Below are positions 43,966 to 53,344 of a stretch of 64,000 bases of DNA, piece after piece. Origin of the DNA: Bradyrhizobium forestalis (GTDB taxonomy: Bacteria; Pseudomonadota; Alphaproteobacteria; Rhizobiales; Xanthobacteraceae); assembly GCF_002795245.1 (NCBI RefSeq), contig NZ_PGVG01000005.1:124001-188000 (forward strand). Direction: 5' to 3'. The notes under the pieces are model-generated. The model was not told the DNA's origin. It ran no database searches and saw nothing but the letters and a program-made list of their open reading frames with translations. Positions within the stretch are counted from its first letter, which is position 1. Each line of letters begins with the position of its first letter. Position numbers and translations under genes: made by a program.

Positions 43966-45327
43966 TCACACTCTGCTGGGTCTGGTGTTCCCGCGTAAGG
44001 AGTTAGGCTTCTGCACCATTGGCGCTCTTCTGCCGAGGAAGAAGCTTATCGCTGCCAGAAATATCAACTCGAGACAGCAGAGCGGAGCATTGGCCCCGAA
44101 AGGGCCTCTGATTAGGATCGGGATTGCAGCCATGTAGATAAAGCTGCGAACCTCAATTCCGTTGATCAAGTGCTTCGTCGCAATCCCGGTTTTAAGGATT
44201 ATCAGCGCAACGAGAGCCGCACCCATCACCACGCCCAACATTCCGAAATCGGCGTAGAACTCGCCAGCAAAAAACATAGATAGGTTTGATGTGCCGGCGA
44301 TCTTTGCGTCGACGAGCTCGACACCCATATCCTGTGCTAGAATTGTGGGTTTACTTGTCCAAATGGCTCGCGGGACGAAGAAAAGGAGCATTCCCAAAGT
44401 CTTCTGGCCGAAGAAATAGTCGCTGTGCTCAAGATATTTGATCTCATACGCAAGCATGTCAAAAACGTCGATGTAAGGAATACGAAAAAACGTCTCTTGA
44501 AGATCTATTGCGGAGAGTGCGTCTCTGCCAAGGCCGAACCTGCTCGTCAAACTTAGGACCGGCATAAGTACGAGGATCGATGCGAAAATTCCAGCATAAG
44601 CTTTGATGCTACCAATTCGCCCCTTCACGAACACGAAGAATACCGGCAGCCACGCCGCGACCAAAAAATATCTCGCAGTGTTGAATGGGTTTTGAGAGAC
44701 TACGAGCAGAATAATTGCAGGTGCTATTGCGAATACAGTAAGTGGCGATTTGTTCTCGCTTCTATAGATCGCGGCGATGACGGCTGTTGAAACGATTTGG
44801 AGTGCTAGAAAGACGGCGGCAACGGCAGACGCTTCGTCTCGCAATTTTTCCGCTCGCGAAGCGAGGACGTTGCCAATGCCTCCGGAGAACAACACGAATC
44901 CCATGAAGGCGCCCACATTAACTATCAGTAAAAGTATCGCGTCCTGAGACTCCATGGTGAGCGAGGCGGCCCGCGAATGCTGTGCGGGTGTCTTGGCGAT
45001 TTGTCCAATCACTGTCGCGACGGAAAAGAAAAGAAAAACGAGAGCTGACGTCTCGACCAGTTCGGCGTCCGAGAAAGGTATGCCGACTACTGGTCCTGTC
45101 GACTTGCCTATGTAGCCGGCTCCGATCGCTTGGCAGGGGCCAATGACAAAGAACAGGTAGACAATCAGCCAAAGCATGTCTTTGGCTACGAAATGTGGCT
45201 CTTCAATCAGATACAGGTTTAGACAACAGAGCAAAAAGAGTGGCAGCGTCAACGCGATCGAAAAGGGCTCTGCGACAAACATGCAGTTGAGCAGATAGTA
45301 TCCCGCAAGAAAGCTGATCCTCATCAT
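43966..45327 (-). CDS. wzy: Oligosaccharide repeat unit polymerase (Wzy)
   Basis: A 453-residue polytopic membrane protein with about eleven or twelve helices, in the position and of the size expected for Wzy. Helices include LLVIVNVGAFMGFVLFSGGI style segments, and a periplasmic loop around the SDYFFGQKTLGMLLFFVPRA segment. Sequence conservation in Wzy is weak, so the call rests on topology and context (next to wzx and glycosyltransferase genes). ATG 45327 overlaps the upstream stop by four bases (ATGA). It would join repeat units on the periplasmic side. Confidence 0.82.
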   Translation of the reverse strand: MMRISFLAGYYLLNCMFVAEPFSIALTLPLFLLCCLNLYLIEEPHFVAKDMLWLIVYLFFVIGPCQAIGAGYIGKSTGPVVGIPFSDAELVETSALVFLFFSVATVIGQIAKTPAQHSRAASLTMESQDAILLLIVNVGAFMGFVLFSGGIGNVLASRAEKLRDEASAVAAVFLALQIVSTAVIAAIYRSENKSPLTVFAIAPAIILLVVSQNPFNTARYFLVAAWLPVFFVFVKGRIGSIKAYAGIFASILVLMPVLSLTSRFGLGRDALSAIDLQETFFRIPYIDVFDMLAYEIKYLEHSDYFFGQKTLGMLLFFVPRAIWTSKPTILAQDMGVELVDAKIAGTSNLSMFFAGEFYADFGMLGVVMGAALVALIILKTGIATKHLINGIEVRSFIYMAAIPILIRGPFGANAPLCCLELIFLAAISFFLGRRAPMVQKPNSLRGNTRPSRV

Positions 45328-46466
45328 TTGCCGCTCTCCGGGGGGCAATTCGTTATGGCAGCTATGCCGGCGGCAAATTGGTCCGAGTCGGCGAGCGCGG
45401 CGGTCGAGGTCGCGGCAGTGGCAAAGCGGCGATAGAGCGGCTCATTATTGGCAACTTGACCCATAAAATAGGCGATTCCAATAGGGTTGTCCGGCTCGAC
45501 AACGAATCCATTTACGCCAGACCGCACGAGGTTATCTCGCGCACCGCAATTGTCGGACAAGATCACTGGAACGCCCATGGCTTGCGCCTCGATGACGACA
45601 TTGCCAAACTGTTCCTCAATACTGGGCAGCAGGAGGGCGAGCGTCGAGCCCAAGAGTTTGGCCACCCCATCCGTTTGCAGGAACCCGTGAAAGGTTACGT
45701 AAGGCGAAATCTGAAGTCTTTCCGCCTGGGCCTTCAGCTCGTTCTCTAATGGGCCAGATCCGCAGAGGTGCAAATCGCGTGGAAACTCCGACGTGCCTCG
45801 GTAAAGGGCATATGCCTCGAGGGCAGTCGCAATGTTTTTCTTGGGTACGAAGCGTGCGACCAAGGTGAAATGTCGCTGGTCGAACGGAATGCCACCAGGT
45901 GCTGGCTCCAGTCCCGAGAGCTTGCGGATCCTGTCGATCGAGAGCGTATTGTATTCGGTGCTTATCTTGCGCTCCGGGATTCCAAGGAAACGCATGTAAT
46001 CCCTCGCCCGTTTGCCGGACGAGATGCCCCCGCCATAGGGCAGGTAGAAGAAACTCTTAGCCACTTCCCGCCATAGAGTGCGTTGATAGTCGTCAAATTT
46101 GGAGCATCCCATCGCGTACACGCGCCGGCCGAGAGCGCGCAGGCAGACAGCCGCAAGAAAGGTCGCCGGATGATCATAGTGGCAAAGAAAGATGTCGGTA
46201 GATTTCTCCTTTATACAAGCCGACACGATCTTGCGCGCTCGCTCGACCGTGCCGATCGTGCCGAGCTGCTTTTGGGGGAATAGCGTAATCTTTCGAAACT
46301 TGCTTCCTGTTTCCGAAAGCCACTCGTAGACGTCGCTCTCGCTACAGATTTCGATGCCGACGACCTTGCGCTTACCTGCAAAATGCGCGGCTACAGCATC
46401 GACGCGGTCGACGTGCATCGGACCGAAATTGTCCCAGACGAACGCAATGGAATGAAGTGAACTCAT
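45324..46466 (-). CDS. GT4-type glycosyltransferase
   Basis: A 380-residue GT-B glycosyltransferase. Motifs in the C-terminal domain include HFTLVARFVPKKNIATALEA, HLCGSGPLENELKAQAERL, and ALLLPSIEEQFGNVVIEAQA with the donor-binding E..FGNVVIEA segment. The N-terminal domain opens SIAFVWDNFGPMHVDRVDAV. Its ATG overlaps the wzx stop by four bases and its stop overlaps wzy by four bases, so wzx-GT-wzy are translationally coupled. The sugar specificity cannot be read from sequence. Confidence 0.92.
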   Translation of the reverse strand: MSSLHSIAFVWDNFGPMHVDRVDAVAAHFAGKRKVVGIEICSESDVYEWLSETGSKFRKITLFPQKQLGTIGTVERARKIVSACIKEKSTDIFLCHYDHPATFLAAVCLRALGRRVYAMGCSKFDDYQRTLWREVAKSFFYLPYGGGISSGKRARDYMRFLGIPERKISTEYNTLSIDRIRKLSGLEPAPGGIPFDQRHFTLVARFVPKKNIATALEAYALYRGTSEFPRDLHLCGSGPLENELKAQAERLQISPYVTFHGFLQTDGVAKLLGSTLALLLPSIEEQFGNVVIEAQAMGVPVILSDNCGARDNLVRSGVNGFVVEPDNPIGIAYFMGQVANNEPLYRRFATAATSTAALADSDQFAAGIAAITNCPPESGK

Positions 46467-47785
46467 CGACTGCCCCAAAGGGTCGCCTTCGCTACGGCCT
46501 TCAATTCGGTCGCATTAAATATGTTTTGCTTCGAGGCGGCCCGCAGCACGGCAAGCAGTGAAATCGATTCATTAAGAAGGATCACGCTGCCGAGGCCGGT
46601 CAAGCCGAAGGCCATGGCGACTGGCGCAGCTATCGCGATCGAGCACAGTGAGATAGCTAGCAACGACCAAGAAACGTTCGTATGAGAGTTCGATGCGAGG
46701 AGTAGGTTTGATAAGTAGTACCAAAGCCCATGCACTACGGTCGCGGTTGAGATGATTCCAACCAACATCCAGTCAGGCTGAATGTGTCCCTGGGTCCACA
46801 AGCTGATTAGTTCCGGACCGATGACAGCTAGCAAAAGAGCACCGGGCATCAAGATCAGCGCGACAGATGCGAAGTTGAGCAAAATAATCTTCTGAAGTGT
46901 GCTTCGTTGTTGCCTTGCTCCGGCGGCTGAAAGTTCGGGCATGGTCGCTCTATTTATAGTGCCTACGAGTTGCACGGTTACGCGGCTTATCGTCCGAACG
47001 GTAGTCAGCATGGCCGCCGCAGAGGCGGAGACGAGTAAGCCGGTTACGAGGACAAATCCCTGCAAATTTATCGCCAGCGCTGCGGGAATGGCCATTGCCG
47101 CTACGGCTGGCAGAAACAGCCGTCTTAACTCATCGAAGCTGCCGTGAGCAAATCCGACCCGTAGCCACGGCACCAGGCGCTTGAGTGCGCGATGCATGAT
47201 CGCAAGATTGAGAAGGCGAACGAAAACCATAATCAGTGCGCAGTCCAGAAAATCTGAGCCAAGCCTGGCTGCAACAAGCACGCTTAGTGTTTCTGCGAAT
47301 GCGATAATTTCGAACAGCAAAGTGCCGCTCGCATAATTTTGTGTTGCGCGAAGGCTAACAAGAAAGATGCGCGCGTTCATGACTACGGCAGAATATAGAA
47401 CAAGTATCAATATGGTCAGTTCGTGATCGGACGCCGCGCGAAACTGAAGCGCTCTTGCACCTTCGAGTGAAGCGACTGCGATGATTAGCAAACCCAGGCT
47501 GACGGCATTTACGAGGAGCCAGATGCTTTGAAACGTTGAAAGGGCCTCCTGCTGCTCGCCTCGTGCTGCCTTCATTGCTATGTCGCTGCCGGCGGCTGAG
47601 CCGAAGCCGAGATCCGAAAGAGCGAAATAGGTAGGTATCGTGGCAAGCATAAGCCACACGCCATATTGCTCCACTCCCCATGCGCTAGATAGAATTGGTA
47701 CGGACAGAAGTTGTCCGACGGCCGACATGCCAATTCCAACTATGTTGGCAAAGGAAGCTTGCGCGATGCGACGTCTGATAGACAT
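46463..47785 (-). CDS. wzx: Flippase for lipid-linked repeat units (Wzx)
   Basis: A 440-residue membrane protein with about twelve helices of the MOP/polysaccharide transporter family. It begins SIRRRIAQASFANIVGIGMS, followed by SVPILSSAWGVEQYGVWLML and the characteristic PTYFALSDLGFGSAAGSDIA region. It moves undecaprenyl-diphosphate-linked units across the inner membrane. It is second in the operon after the FkbM gene, three bases from its stop, and coupled to the downstream glycosyltransferase. Codon use is A/T-rich relative to the genome around it. Confidence 0.92.
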   Translation of the reverse strand: MSIRRRIAQASFANIVGIGMSAVGQLLSVPILSSAWGVEQYGVWLMLATIPTYFALSDLGFGSAAGSDIAMKAARGEQQEALSTFQSIWLLVNAVSLGLLIIAVASLEGARALQFRAASDHELTILILVLYSAVVMNARIFLVSLRATQNYASGTLLFEIIAFAETLSVLVAARLGSDFLDCALIMVFVRLLNLAIMHRALKRLVPWLRVGFAHGSFDELRRLFLPAVAAMAIPAALAINLQGFVLVTGLLVSASAAAMLTTVRTISRVTVQLVGTINRATMPELSAAGARQQRSTLQKIILLNFASVALILMPGALLLAVIGPELISLWTQGHIQPDWMLVGIISTATVVHGLWYYLSNLLLASNSHTNVSWSLLAISLCSIAIAAPVAMAFGLTGLGSVILLNESISLLAVLRAASKQNIFNATELKAVAKATLWGSR

Positions 47786-47788
47786 CAG

Positions 47789-48688
47789 CTAAATTGATCC
47801 GTTGCACAGCTGATAAGTCGGGGCAGACTTGCAGGTGGCTTCCACCAATTCGGGATCGCGCAGAAAAATCGAGTTAGCCCGACCAGGAACAGATGCGCTT
47901 AATTGTCGTCTTATTGGATTGTAGGCAAATAATCTAAAGCCGTGATATTCCATGTTTTGGAATAGCTGTTGATCGCTGACGCCGTATTTGTTCCCAGCGC
48001 TGTTTGTTTCCATGATAACGGCTCTGAGAGTCGGGTTTGCAAGCGTCGCTTGCGCCCCCTCCAAGACGGCAAGCTCGTGTCCTTCGACGTCGATTTTGAG
48101 TAAGCTCGCTGAACGTCCGTAAAGAATCTCATCGAGGGATCGCACAGGCACTGCCACTGTTTCCATTACTTCGCCGGGCAGAGCTACACGGTTCATCGTA
48201 TCGAGAGACCGCGTAAATCTCAAAGATCCGCTCTCCTTCGATACACCCAGATTGAGCAGTTCTGTGCGACCTTCCATCATGTTGAGGTGAACGTTGTTCC
48301 GTAGCCGTCGAAACGTATTCGGAATAGGTTCGAGGCTTACGACTTGTGCGCCGACTGTGCCGGCAAGTAGCGTGTAGCTCCCCACATTGGCGCCCACATC
48401 GACAAAGGTATCGTCCGGTCGAAGTGAGTGAAGCAAAAAGCCCATCTCGCTCGGCTCGTGAAGGCCGCAATACCAGTTCCCTGTTGCCCCGGTCATGCCG
48501 CGCTCTACGAGCAATACCGTTTGATCAACGAAGGGGAGGGTTGACCCGGCGGGCAGAACACGAGAGGCAATCTGCCACTGAAAGAAGCGGCCGAGCCCTT
48601 TGACCGGCCCGAGCGGTTCCCGGCGGTTCAACGGATGTGTCGCGATCCACTTCAGCAAATTCAGAATGTTCATAGTCCAACGGATCAT
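47789..48688 (-). CDS. FkbM family methyltransferase (second copy)
   Basis: A 299-residue FkbM-type methyltransferase. Motifs: DDTFVDVGANVGSYTLLAG, VVSLEPIPNTFRRLRNNV, ASLLKIDVEGHELAVLEGA and AVIMETNSAGNKYGV. Start alternatives are ATG 48688 (MIRWTMNILN) and 48673 (MNILNLLKW). It lies between the priming transferase gene and wzx. It is not closely similar to the FkbM product of 41298-42131 outside the SAM motifs, so it was probably recruited separately rather than duplicated. Confidence 0.88.
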   Translation of the reverse strand: MIRWTMNILNLLKWIATHPLNRREPLGPVKGLGRFFQWQIASRVLPAGSTLPFVDQTVLLVERGMTGATGNWYCGLHEPSEMGFLLHSLRPDDTFVDVGANVGSYTLLAGTVGAQVVSLEPIPNTFRRLRNNVHLNMMEGRTELLNLGVSKESGSLRFTRSLDTMNRVALPGEVMETVAVPVRSLDEILYGRSASLLKIDVEGHELAVLEGAQATLANPTLRAVIMETNSAGNKYGVSDQQLFQNMEYHGFRLFAYNPIRRQLSASVPGRANSIFLRDPELVEATCKSAPTYQLCNGSI

Positions 48689-48767
48689 TAAGGATTCAGA
48701 AGGCTCAGGCGGCAGGCCCCGGTATCCCCCGGCTCTATTCGGCGCCGTCAGTGCCATGGCGCGAATA

Positions 48768-50279
48768 TCAATAGGCTTTGCTTTGCCCGAAGGTGCTCAC
48801 GGCTGTTCTGAGGATGATCCTCACATCCAACCACAAGCTCCAATTATTGATGTACCACAGATCATGCTCCACGCGCTTCTGCATCAGCTCGAGCGTGCGG
48901 GTTTCTCCGCGATAACCATTAACCTGGGCCCAGCCGGTGATGCCGGGCTTGACGTGGTGGCGGAAGGCGTAGTTGCCGATGATCTGCTCATATTCGGTGT
49001 TGTGAGCTGCCGCGTGCGGGCGGGGGCCGACCAGCGACATGTCGCCCTTGAGCACGTTGAGGAGCTGCGGCAGCTCGTCGATCGAGGTCTTGCGCAGCCA
49101 TTTGCCGATCGGCGTGACGCGCGGGTCGTCCTTCTGCGCCTGCACGATCGTCGGGCCGTCCTCCAGCACGCGCATGGTGCGGAACTTGAAGATCCTGAAC
49201 GCGCGCCCGCCAAAGCCGTGGCGGGTCTGGCGGAAGAACACCGGGCCCTTCGAGGTCAGCTTGATCAGCAGCGCGGTCACCAGCATCACGGGCGCGAACA
49301 CGAGCAGCGCAAGGCTCGCGCCGATAAGGTCGAGCGCCCGCTTGAGCGCGCGCTCCTTCCAGGACAACGGCGCGCGGCGCAGCTCGGCGGTGAAGGTGTT
49401 GCCGGTGCCGGAAAGCGGATAGCGCAAAAAGCGCGCCGTGTTGGCGTCCGGCACCAGATGCACCGGAACGGGGAGGATCTTCAGCACGTCCAGGATGCTG
49501 TCGATCGCATGCTGCCGGCTCCAGTTGATCAGCAGGAAGACATGTTCGATCCGGTTCTCGCGCGCGTAATTGATCAGCTCCTCGAAGCGCGGCGCCAGCG
49601 AAGAGAGCAGCAGCGGCGAGGCGAGCTCCTTGGCCGGGATCTCCATCACCCGCATCAGGCGGTAGCCGTGCTGGCCGAGGTCCTCGACCGCGTTGGAGGA
49701 GGTCGCAAGGCCGAACTCGGCTATCATGATCGCACGGCCGTTGGCGAAGGCGCCGGTGCGCAAGGCATGCGCGGTCCAGCGCGCGGCGATCATCTTCCAG
49801 GCGAGCAGAACGGTGAGGCCGACCAGGTAGAACGAGATCGTGGTGCCGCGCGAGAACTCGTCGCTGACCTTCATCGTGAAGGCGATCGCCAGCAGCGCGC
49901 CGAATAGGAAGGTCCAGGTCGTCAGCGTCATCCGGAACGTGCGCGGCAGGTTGGTGACGGCCTTCAGCCGGTAGCCCTGCTGCACCAGGGTCAGGAGGAT
50001 GAAGTTGATCGCCACCAGCACGCTCGCCGCCGCATAGACATCCGCCTTGCCGAGCGTGCCCGCGGTCACGAGATGATAGCCGACCGCGCAAGCAATCCCG
50101 CTGACCACGATCAGCGCCGCATCCACCACGGCCATCAGCCGCTCGACAACCGCAGGCCGCAGCCAGCTCGGCGCAAACCCTTGTGCAAACCCTTGGGCCG
50201 TCTCCGCGACGGGCTCGACCACACGAATTTCCGTCGTCGAATCAGCGACGGGCACCGGCCGAGTGGAAAGAATTGTCAT
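48768..50279 (-). CDS. Undecaprenyl-phosphate sugar phosphotransferase (WcaJ type)
   Basis: A 503-residue polyprenyl-phosphate hexose-1-phosphate transferase that starts repeat-unit synthesis, probably with glucose-1-phosphate. The N-terminal half has about four membrane helices and a CoA-binding-like domain. The catalytic domain reads KRALDLIGASLALLVFAPVM, GPVFFRQTRHGFGGRAFRIF, KFRTMRVLEDGP, TSIDELPQLLNVLKGDMSLV, GPRPHA and VKPGITGWAQVNGYRGET. All the known essential residues of the family are present. The gene is G/C-rich, unlike those downstream, and it heads the minus-strand operon. Confidence 0.94.
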   Translation of the reverse strand: MTILSTRPVPVADSTTEIRVVEPVAETAQGFAQGFAPSWLRPAVVERLMAVVDAALIVVSGIACAVGYHLVTAGTLGKADVYAAASVLVAINFILLTLVQQGYRLKAVTNLPRTFRMTLTTWTFLFGALLAIAFTMKVSDEFSRGTTISFYLVGLTVLLAWKMIAARWTAHALRTGAFANGRAIMIAEFGLATSSNAVEDLGQHGYRLMRVMEIPAKELASPLLLSSLAPRFEELINYARENRIEHVFLLINWSRQHAIDSILDVLKILPVPVHLVPDANTARFLRYPLSGTGNTFTAELRRAPLSWKERALKRALDLIGASLALLVFAPVMLVTALLIKLTSKGPVFFRQTRHGFGGRAFRIFKFRTMRVLEDGPTIVQAQKDDPRVTPIGKWLRKTSIDELPQLLNVLKGDMSLVGPRPHAAAHNTEYEQIIGNYAFRHHVKPGITGWAQVNGYRGETRTLELMQKRVEHDLWYINNWSLWLDVRIILRTAVSTFGQSKAY

Positions 50280-50452
50280 CCTGCCAAACCCATTGACGCA
50301 AAATTCATTTACTCGAACAAGCCGTGCTATCGATCAAAATCGCTGTTAGAACAAGGCGAAGGAAAAATTAACCTTACCCCACAAGCGTGCATTGTAGTCC
50401 CATCTCGCCCCGACTGATATGTTAAATTTCACAACCCGTTAGGAAGTCCTCG

Positions 50453-51535
50453 TTGCCTCGCACCCAGTCCCGGCGGCGGCCCCGGCCGAGCGGGAAGCGA
50501 TATCTCGCCATTGGCCTTGCGGCCGTCGCCTTGGTGGGAATCGTGCTTCTCCTTCTTCGTCCCGATGCGGCCCCCGTACGAGCTCCGACGGCGTCCCGGC
50601 CCGTCGCAATCAAGCTCCTCCTTGATGGGCGAGATGGCGCGCGGTTTGCCGGCGAGCTCGCTGCAGCGAGGCAGGGATATTTCTCCTCCCGCATCGAGGT
50701 GTCGGCGCAGCCCGAAGACCCTGACTTCGTCCAAACCATTGCACGCCAACATGCCATCGGCGTGACGAGCGGCCAGAACTTCCTGCTGGCGAGCTGGCGC
50801 GGCGTTCCCGTCACCGCCTTCGCTGCAAGCTTCCTCGATACCTCTGTCGCGATTTTCACGCTCGAAAGCTCGGCCTTGCGGCGGCCGGCTGATCTGGTCG
50901 GAAAACGGGTCGGATACCGCAGGGCGAGCGAGGGAGACGTCGTCTTTGATGCCATGATGGCGCAACTCGGGCTTCCCCGAAGCCAGATCACCAAGGTCCC
51001 AGACCGCGACAGCTTCCAAGCCCTGAGGGCCGGGCAGGTGGATGCGATCATCGCCGCCATCGACGAGCAGCCCGATCCCTCCAGCCCGACCTTCGCGAAG
51101 CTGAACGTCATGAAACCGCAGGACTACGGCATCCATGTCCCGGGCCAGGTCTATTTCGCGAGCAATGATCTCATCCATGACCAGCCGTCCGTGATTGCCG
51201 ACGTCCTTCAAGGGCTCATTCGAGGGTGGCAATTTGCCTACGCGGACTATGCACGGAGCGTGCCCGTTCTCGCCGGCGCCGGCCCGGCCAGGCTGAACTC
51301 CGAGCGGCTGAAATTCGAGCTGCAGCAGCAGCGCCCGCTGGTGCTGCCGACGGGCGGCCGCATCGGCGACTACGACGAAAGCCGCTGGCGGACGCTTCGG
51401 GATATCCTTCTCTTCGCCAAGCTCGGCGAGGAAGACGTGCCTTTGGCTCAGACGGTCAACTACCAGTTCCTTCGGGATGTGTACCGCCGTTCACCCGACC
51501 TGGCAGCTCCGGGCGCCTGGAGCGAGGAAAAATAG
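50453..51535 (+). CDS. ABC-type substrate-binding protein, NMT1/THI5-like, orphan
   Basis: A 360-residue periplasmic binding-protein-like polypeptide with an N-terminal membrane anchor (KRYLAIGLAAVALVGIVLLL). Family marks: [60 protein letters not shown] and QALRAGQVDAIIAAIDEQ, as in sulfonate/nitrate/pyrimidine-precursor binding proteins. The start is TTG at 50453 with AGGA 10 bases upstream; no ATG fits. No permease or ATPase gene is near, so it may work with a distant transporter or have a different role. It is divergent from the priming transferase gene. Confidence 0.82.
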   Translation: MPRTQSRRRPRPSGKRYLAIGLAAVALVGIVLLLLRPDAAPVRAPTASRPVAIKLLLDGRDGARFAGELAAARQGYFSSRIEVSAQPEDPDFVQTIARQHAIGVTSGQNFLLASWRGVPVTAFAASFLDTSVAIFTLESSALRRPADLVGKRVGYRRASEGDVVFDAMMAQLGLPRSQITKVPDRDSFQALRAGQVDAIIAAIDEQPDPSSPTFAKLNVMKPQDYGIHVPGQVYFASNDLIHDQPSVIADVLQGLIRGWQFAYADYARSVPVLAGAGPARLNSERLKFELQQQRPLVLPTGGRIGDYDESRWRTLRDILLFAKLGEEDVPLAQTVNYQFLRDVYRRSPDLAAPGAWSEEK

Positions 51536-51744
51536 GACCAAGAAGCCACACTTGCGCGCCATATCGTCCCAAAGGGCCCTCGGCCGCCCCGGCATCAGTT
51601 GCATTTCGGGCGGTGGCCTTGGTAAAGTTGGTTCACTATTTGGGCTAGTCGCGGAGTGGCTTTACGGACCGTGACGTTGGTCGGCTGGGATCTGACAAGC
51701 ACGAGTCGGGGATCAAATCCGCAAGGGCGCGAGGAGCTTTTTGG

Positions 51745-52017
51745 ATGTTTAAGACGTTGATGCGAGCAGGTCTTTTGGCTGCAACTGTTACCTTCTGCGC
51801 AGCGAGCGGGGCGAGCGCCGCAATGCAGATGCCCACGCCGGCAGCCGTGCTCACGGGCGAGAGCCAGGTGACGCCTGTTACGTTCTGGGCGCAGCCGTAT
51901 CCATATCGGTATGTGCCATGGCGTCGTTGCCCGTTGGTGCGCGTCGAAACGCCCTATGGCTGGTACATGGACCGGGTTTGCGCACCTGTCGGTCCTGTTC
52001 TGCGCCGGGCGTACTGA
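51745..52017 (+). CDS. Small exported protein, unknown
   Basis: A 90-residue protein with signal peptide (MFKTLMRAGLLAATVTFCAA), mature start AAMQMPTPAAVLTGESQVTP, and a C-terminal Tyr/Pro/Arg-rich part (WAQPYPYRYVPWRRCPLVRV then PYGWYMDRVCAPVGPVLRRA) with two cysteines that could pair. The YPYRYVPWRRC pattern recalls small rhizobial secreted proteins of the GCG/YPY kind. It is monocistronic between the binding-protein gene and fcl. Function is unknown. Confidence 0.7.
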   Translation: MFKTLMRAGLLAATVTFCAASGASAAMQMPTPAAVLTGESQVTPVTFWAQPYPYRYVPWRRCPLVRVETPYGWYMDRVCAPVGPVLRRAY

Positions 52018-52290
52018 GGTCGAAGTAAGCCCGAGCGGCGGCTGCCGTTTTTCAACGATCCTTCAAGGCAGTCGCAGAGCTGATGCGGCTGCCTTGCTCT
52101 TTTTTGTTTCATTGTGTGCTGATCATTTGTGCGCGCGGCGCAGGTTCACCATGAATATCTTTGTCGGGCCGGGACAGGCTGTCGCATGGTGAAGATTGTG
52201 TTAGCAGTTTGGCGGGGCTGCATCGGCAGCGTGATTGCGTAATGACCGGTCGCCGGATCTCGCCAGAGCGGTGGTGATCGGGTCAACCGG

Positions 52291-53283
52291 ATGCTGATTG
52301 AGGATACGATGACAGGGGCTTCAACCTACGATCTCACGGGCAAACGTGTCTTCGTCGCGGGTCATCGCGGCATGGTGGGATCAGCTGTCGTCCGCAGGCT
52401 TGCCTCAGAGAACTGCACCGTGCTGACGGCCGATCGGCGTGAGCTGGATTTGACAAAGGATGAGCCCACCCTGAGATGGCTCGAGGCCAATCGTCCAGAG
52501 GTCGTGGTTCATGCCGCTGCAAAGGTCGGCGGTATCGCTGCCAACAACAATTTCCCGGTCGACTTTCTCTGCGACAACCTTGCGCTGGAATTGAGCGTGA
52601 TCCGCGCAAGTCACGCGGTTGGTGTGCAGCGCCTGCTGTTCCTCGGCTCGTCCTGCATCTATCCCAAGCACGCCAAGCAGCCGATCGCCGAAAGCGAATT
52701 GCTGACAGGTCCGCTGGAGCCGACCAACGAGTGGTACGCAATCGCCAAGATTGCCGGCCTCAAGATGTGCCAGGCGTATCGTCGGCAATATGGCGATGAT
52801 TTCATCTCGGTGATGCCGACCAATCTCTACGGCCGCGGCGACAATTATCATCCGGACCACAGTCACGTCCCCGCAGCGTTGATCCGACGCTTCCACGAAG
52901 CCAAGATCGCCAATGCGCCCAGCGTCTCCGTTTGGGGCACCGGCACGCCGCTCCGCGAATTCCTCAATGTCGAGGACTTTGCGGATGCCTGCGTTTTCCT
53001 TCTGAAGAATTATTCAAGCGACCTGCCGATCAATGTTGGCAGTGGCGACGAATTGTCGATCGCCGAATTCGCGACAACGGTCGCGGAGGTCGTGGGCTAT
53101 GGAGGCAAGCTCGCGTTCGATACCTCCAAGCCTGACGGAACGCCACGCAAGTTGCTCGATAGCTCGAGAATCCGAGGACTTGGCTGGCAGCCGAAGGTTG
53201 CTCTGCGGGCCGGCCTCGCGGCGGCCTACGCAGATTATCTTCAAGGCTACGGACGTCATCTGGAAGTCGGCGCAACGCGCTGA
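52291..53283 (+). CDS. fcl: GDP-L-fucose synthase
   Basis: A 330-residue short-chain dehydrogenase/reductase that epimerises and reduces GDP-4-keto-6-deoxy-D-mannose to GDP-L-fucose with NADPH. Rossmann motif KRVFVAGHRGMVGSAVVRRL; catalytic region LFLGSSCIYPKHAKQPIAES then EWYAIAKIAGLKMCQAYRRQ with the Tyr-x3-Lys pair. Later motifs VMPTNLYGRGDNYHPDHSHV and VWGTGTPLREFLNVEDFADA are typical. ATG 52309 (MTGASTYDL) is an alternative start. The partner gmd gene lies at 54756-55847 on the other strand. Confidence 0.94.
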   Translation: MLIEDTMTGASTYDLTGKRVFVAGHRGMVGSAVVRRLASENCTVLTADRRELDLTKDEPTLRWLEANRPEVVVHAAAKVGGIAANNNFPVDFLCDNLALELSVIRASHAVGVQRLLFLGSSCIYPKHAKQPIAESELLTGPLEPTNEWYAIAKIAGLKMCQAYRRQYGDDFISVMPTNLYGRGDNYHPDHSHVPAALIRRFHEAKIANAPSVSVWGTGTPLREFLNVEDFADACVFLLKNYSSDLPINVGSGDELSIAEFATTVAEVVGYGGKLAFDTSKPDGTPRKLLDSSRIRGLGWQPKVALRAGLAAAYADYLQGYGRHLEVGATR

Positions 53284-53344
53284 GCAGACTACCTAGATTG
53301 CTAGAGACTTTTTTTATTCTGAAGTTTGAATTGGGGCGGGCTTT

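Noticed and set aside
48600..49907. Plus-strand frame of 435 codons
   Set aside because: Antisense of the priming sugar transferase gene with a low-complexity translation.
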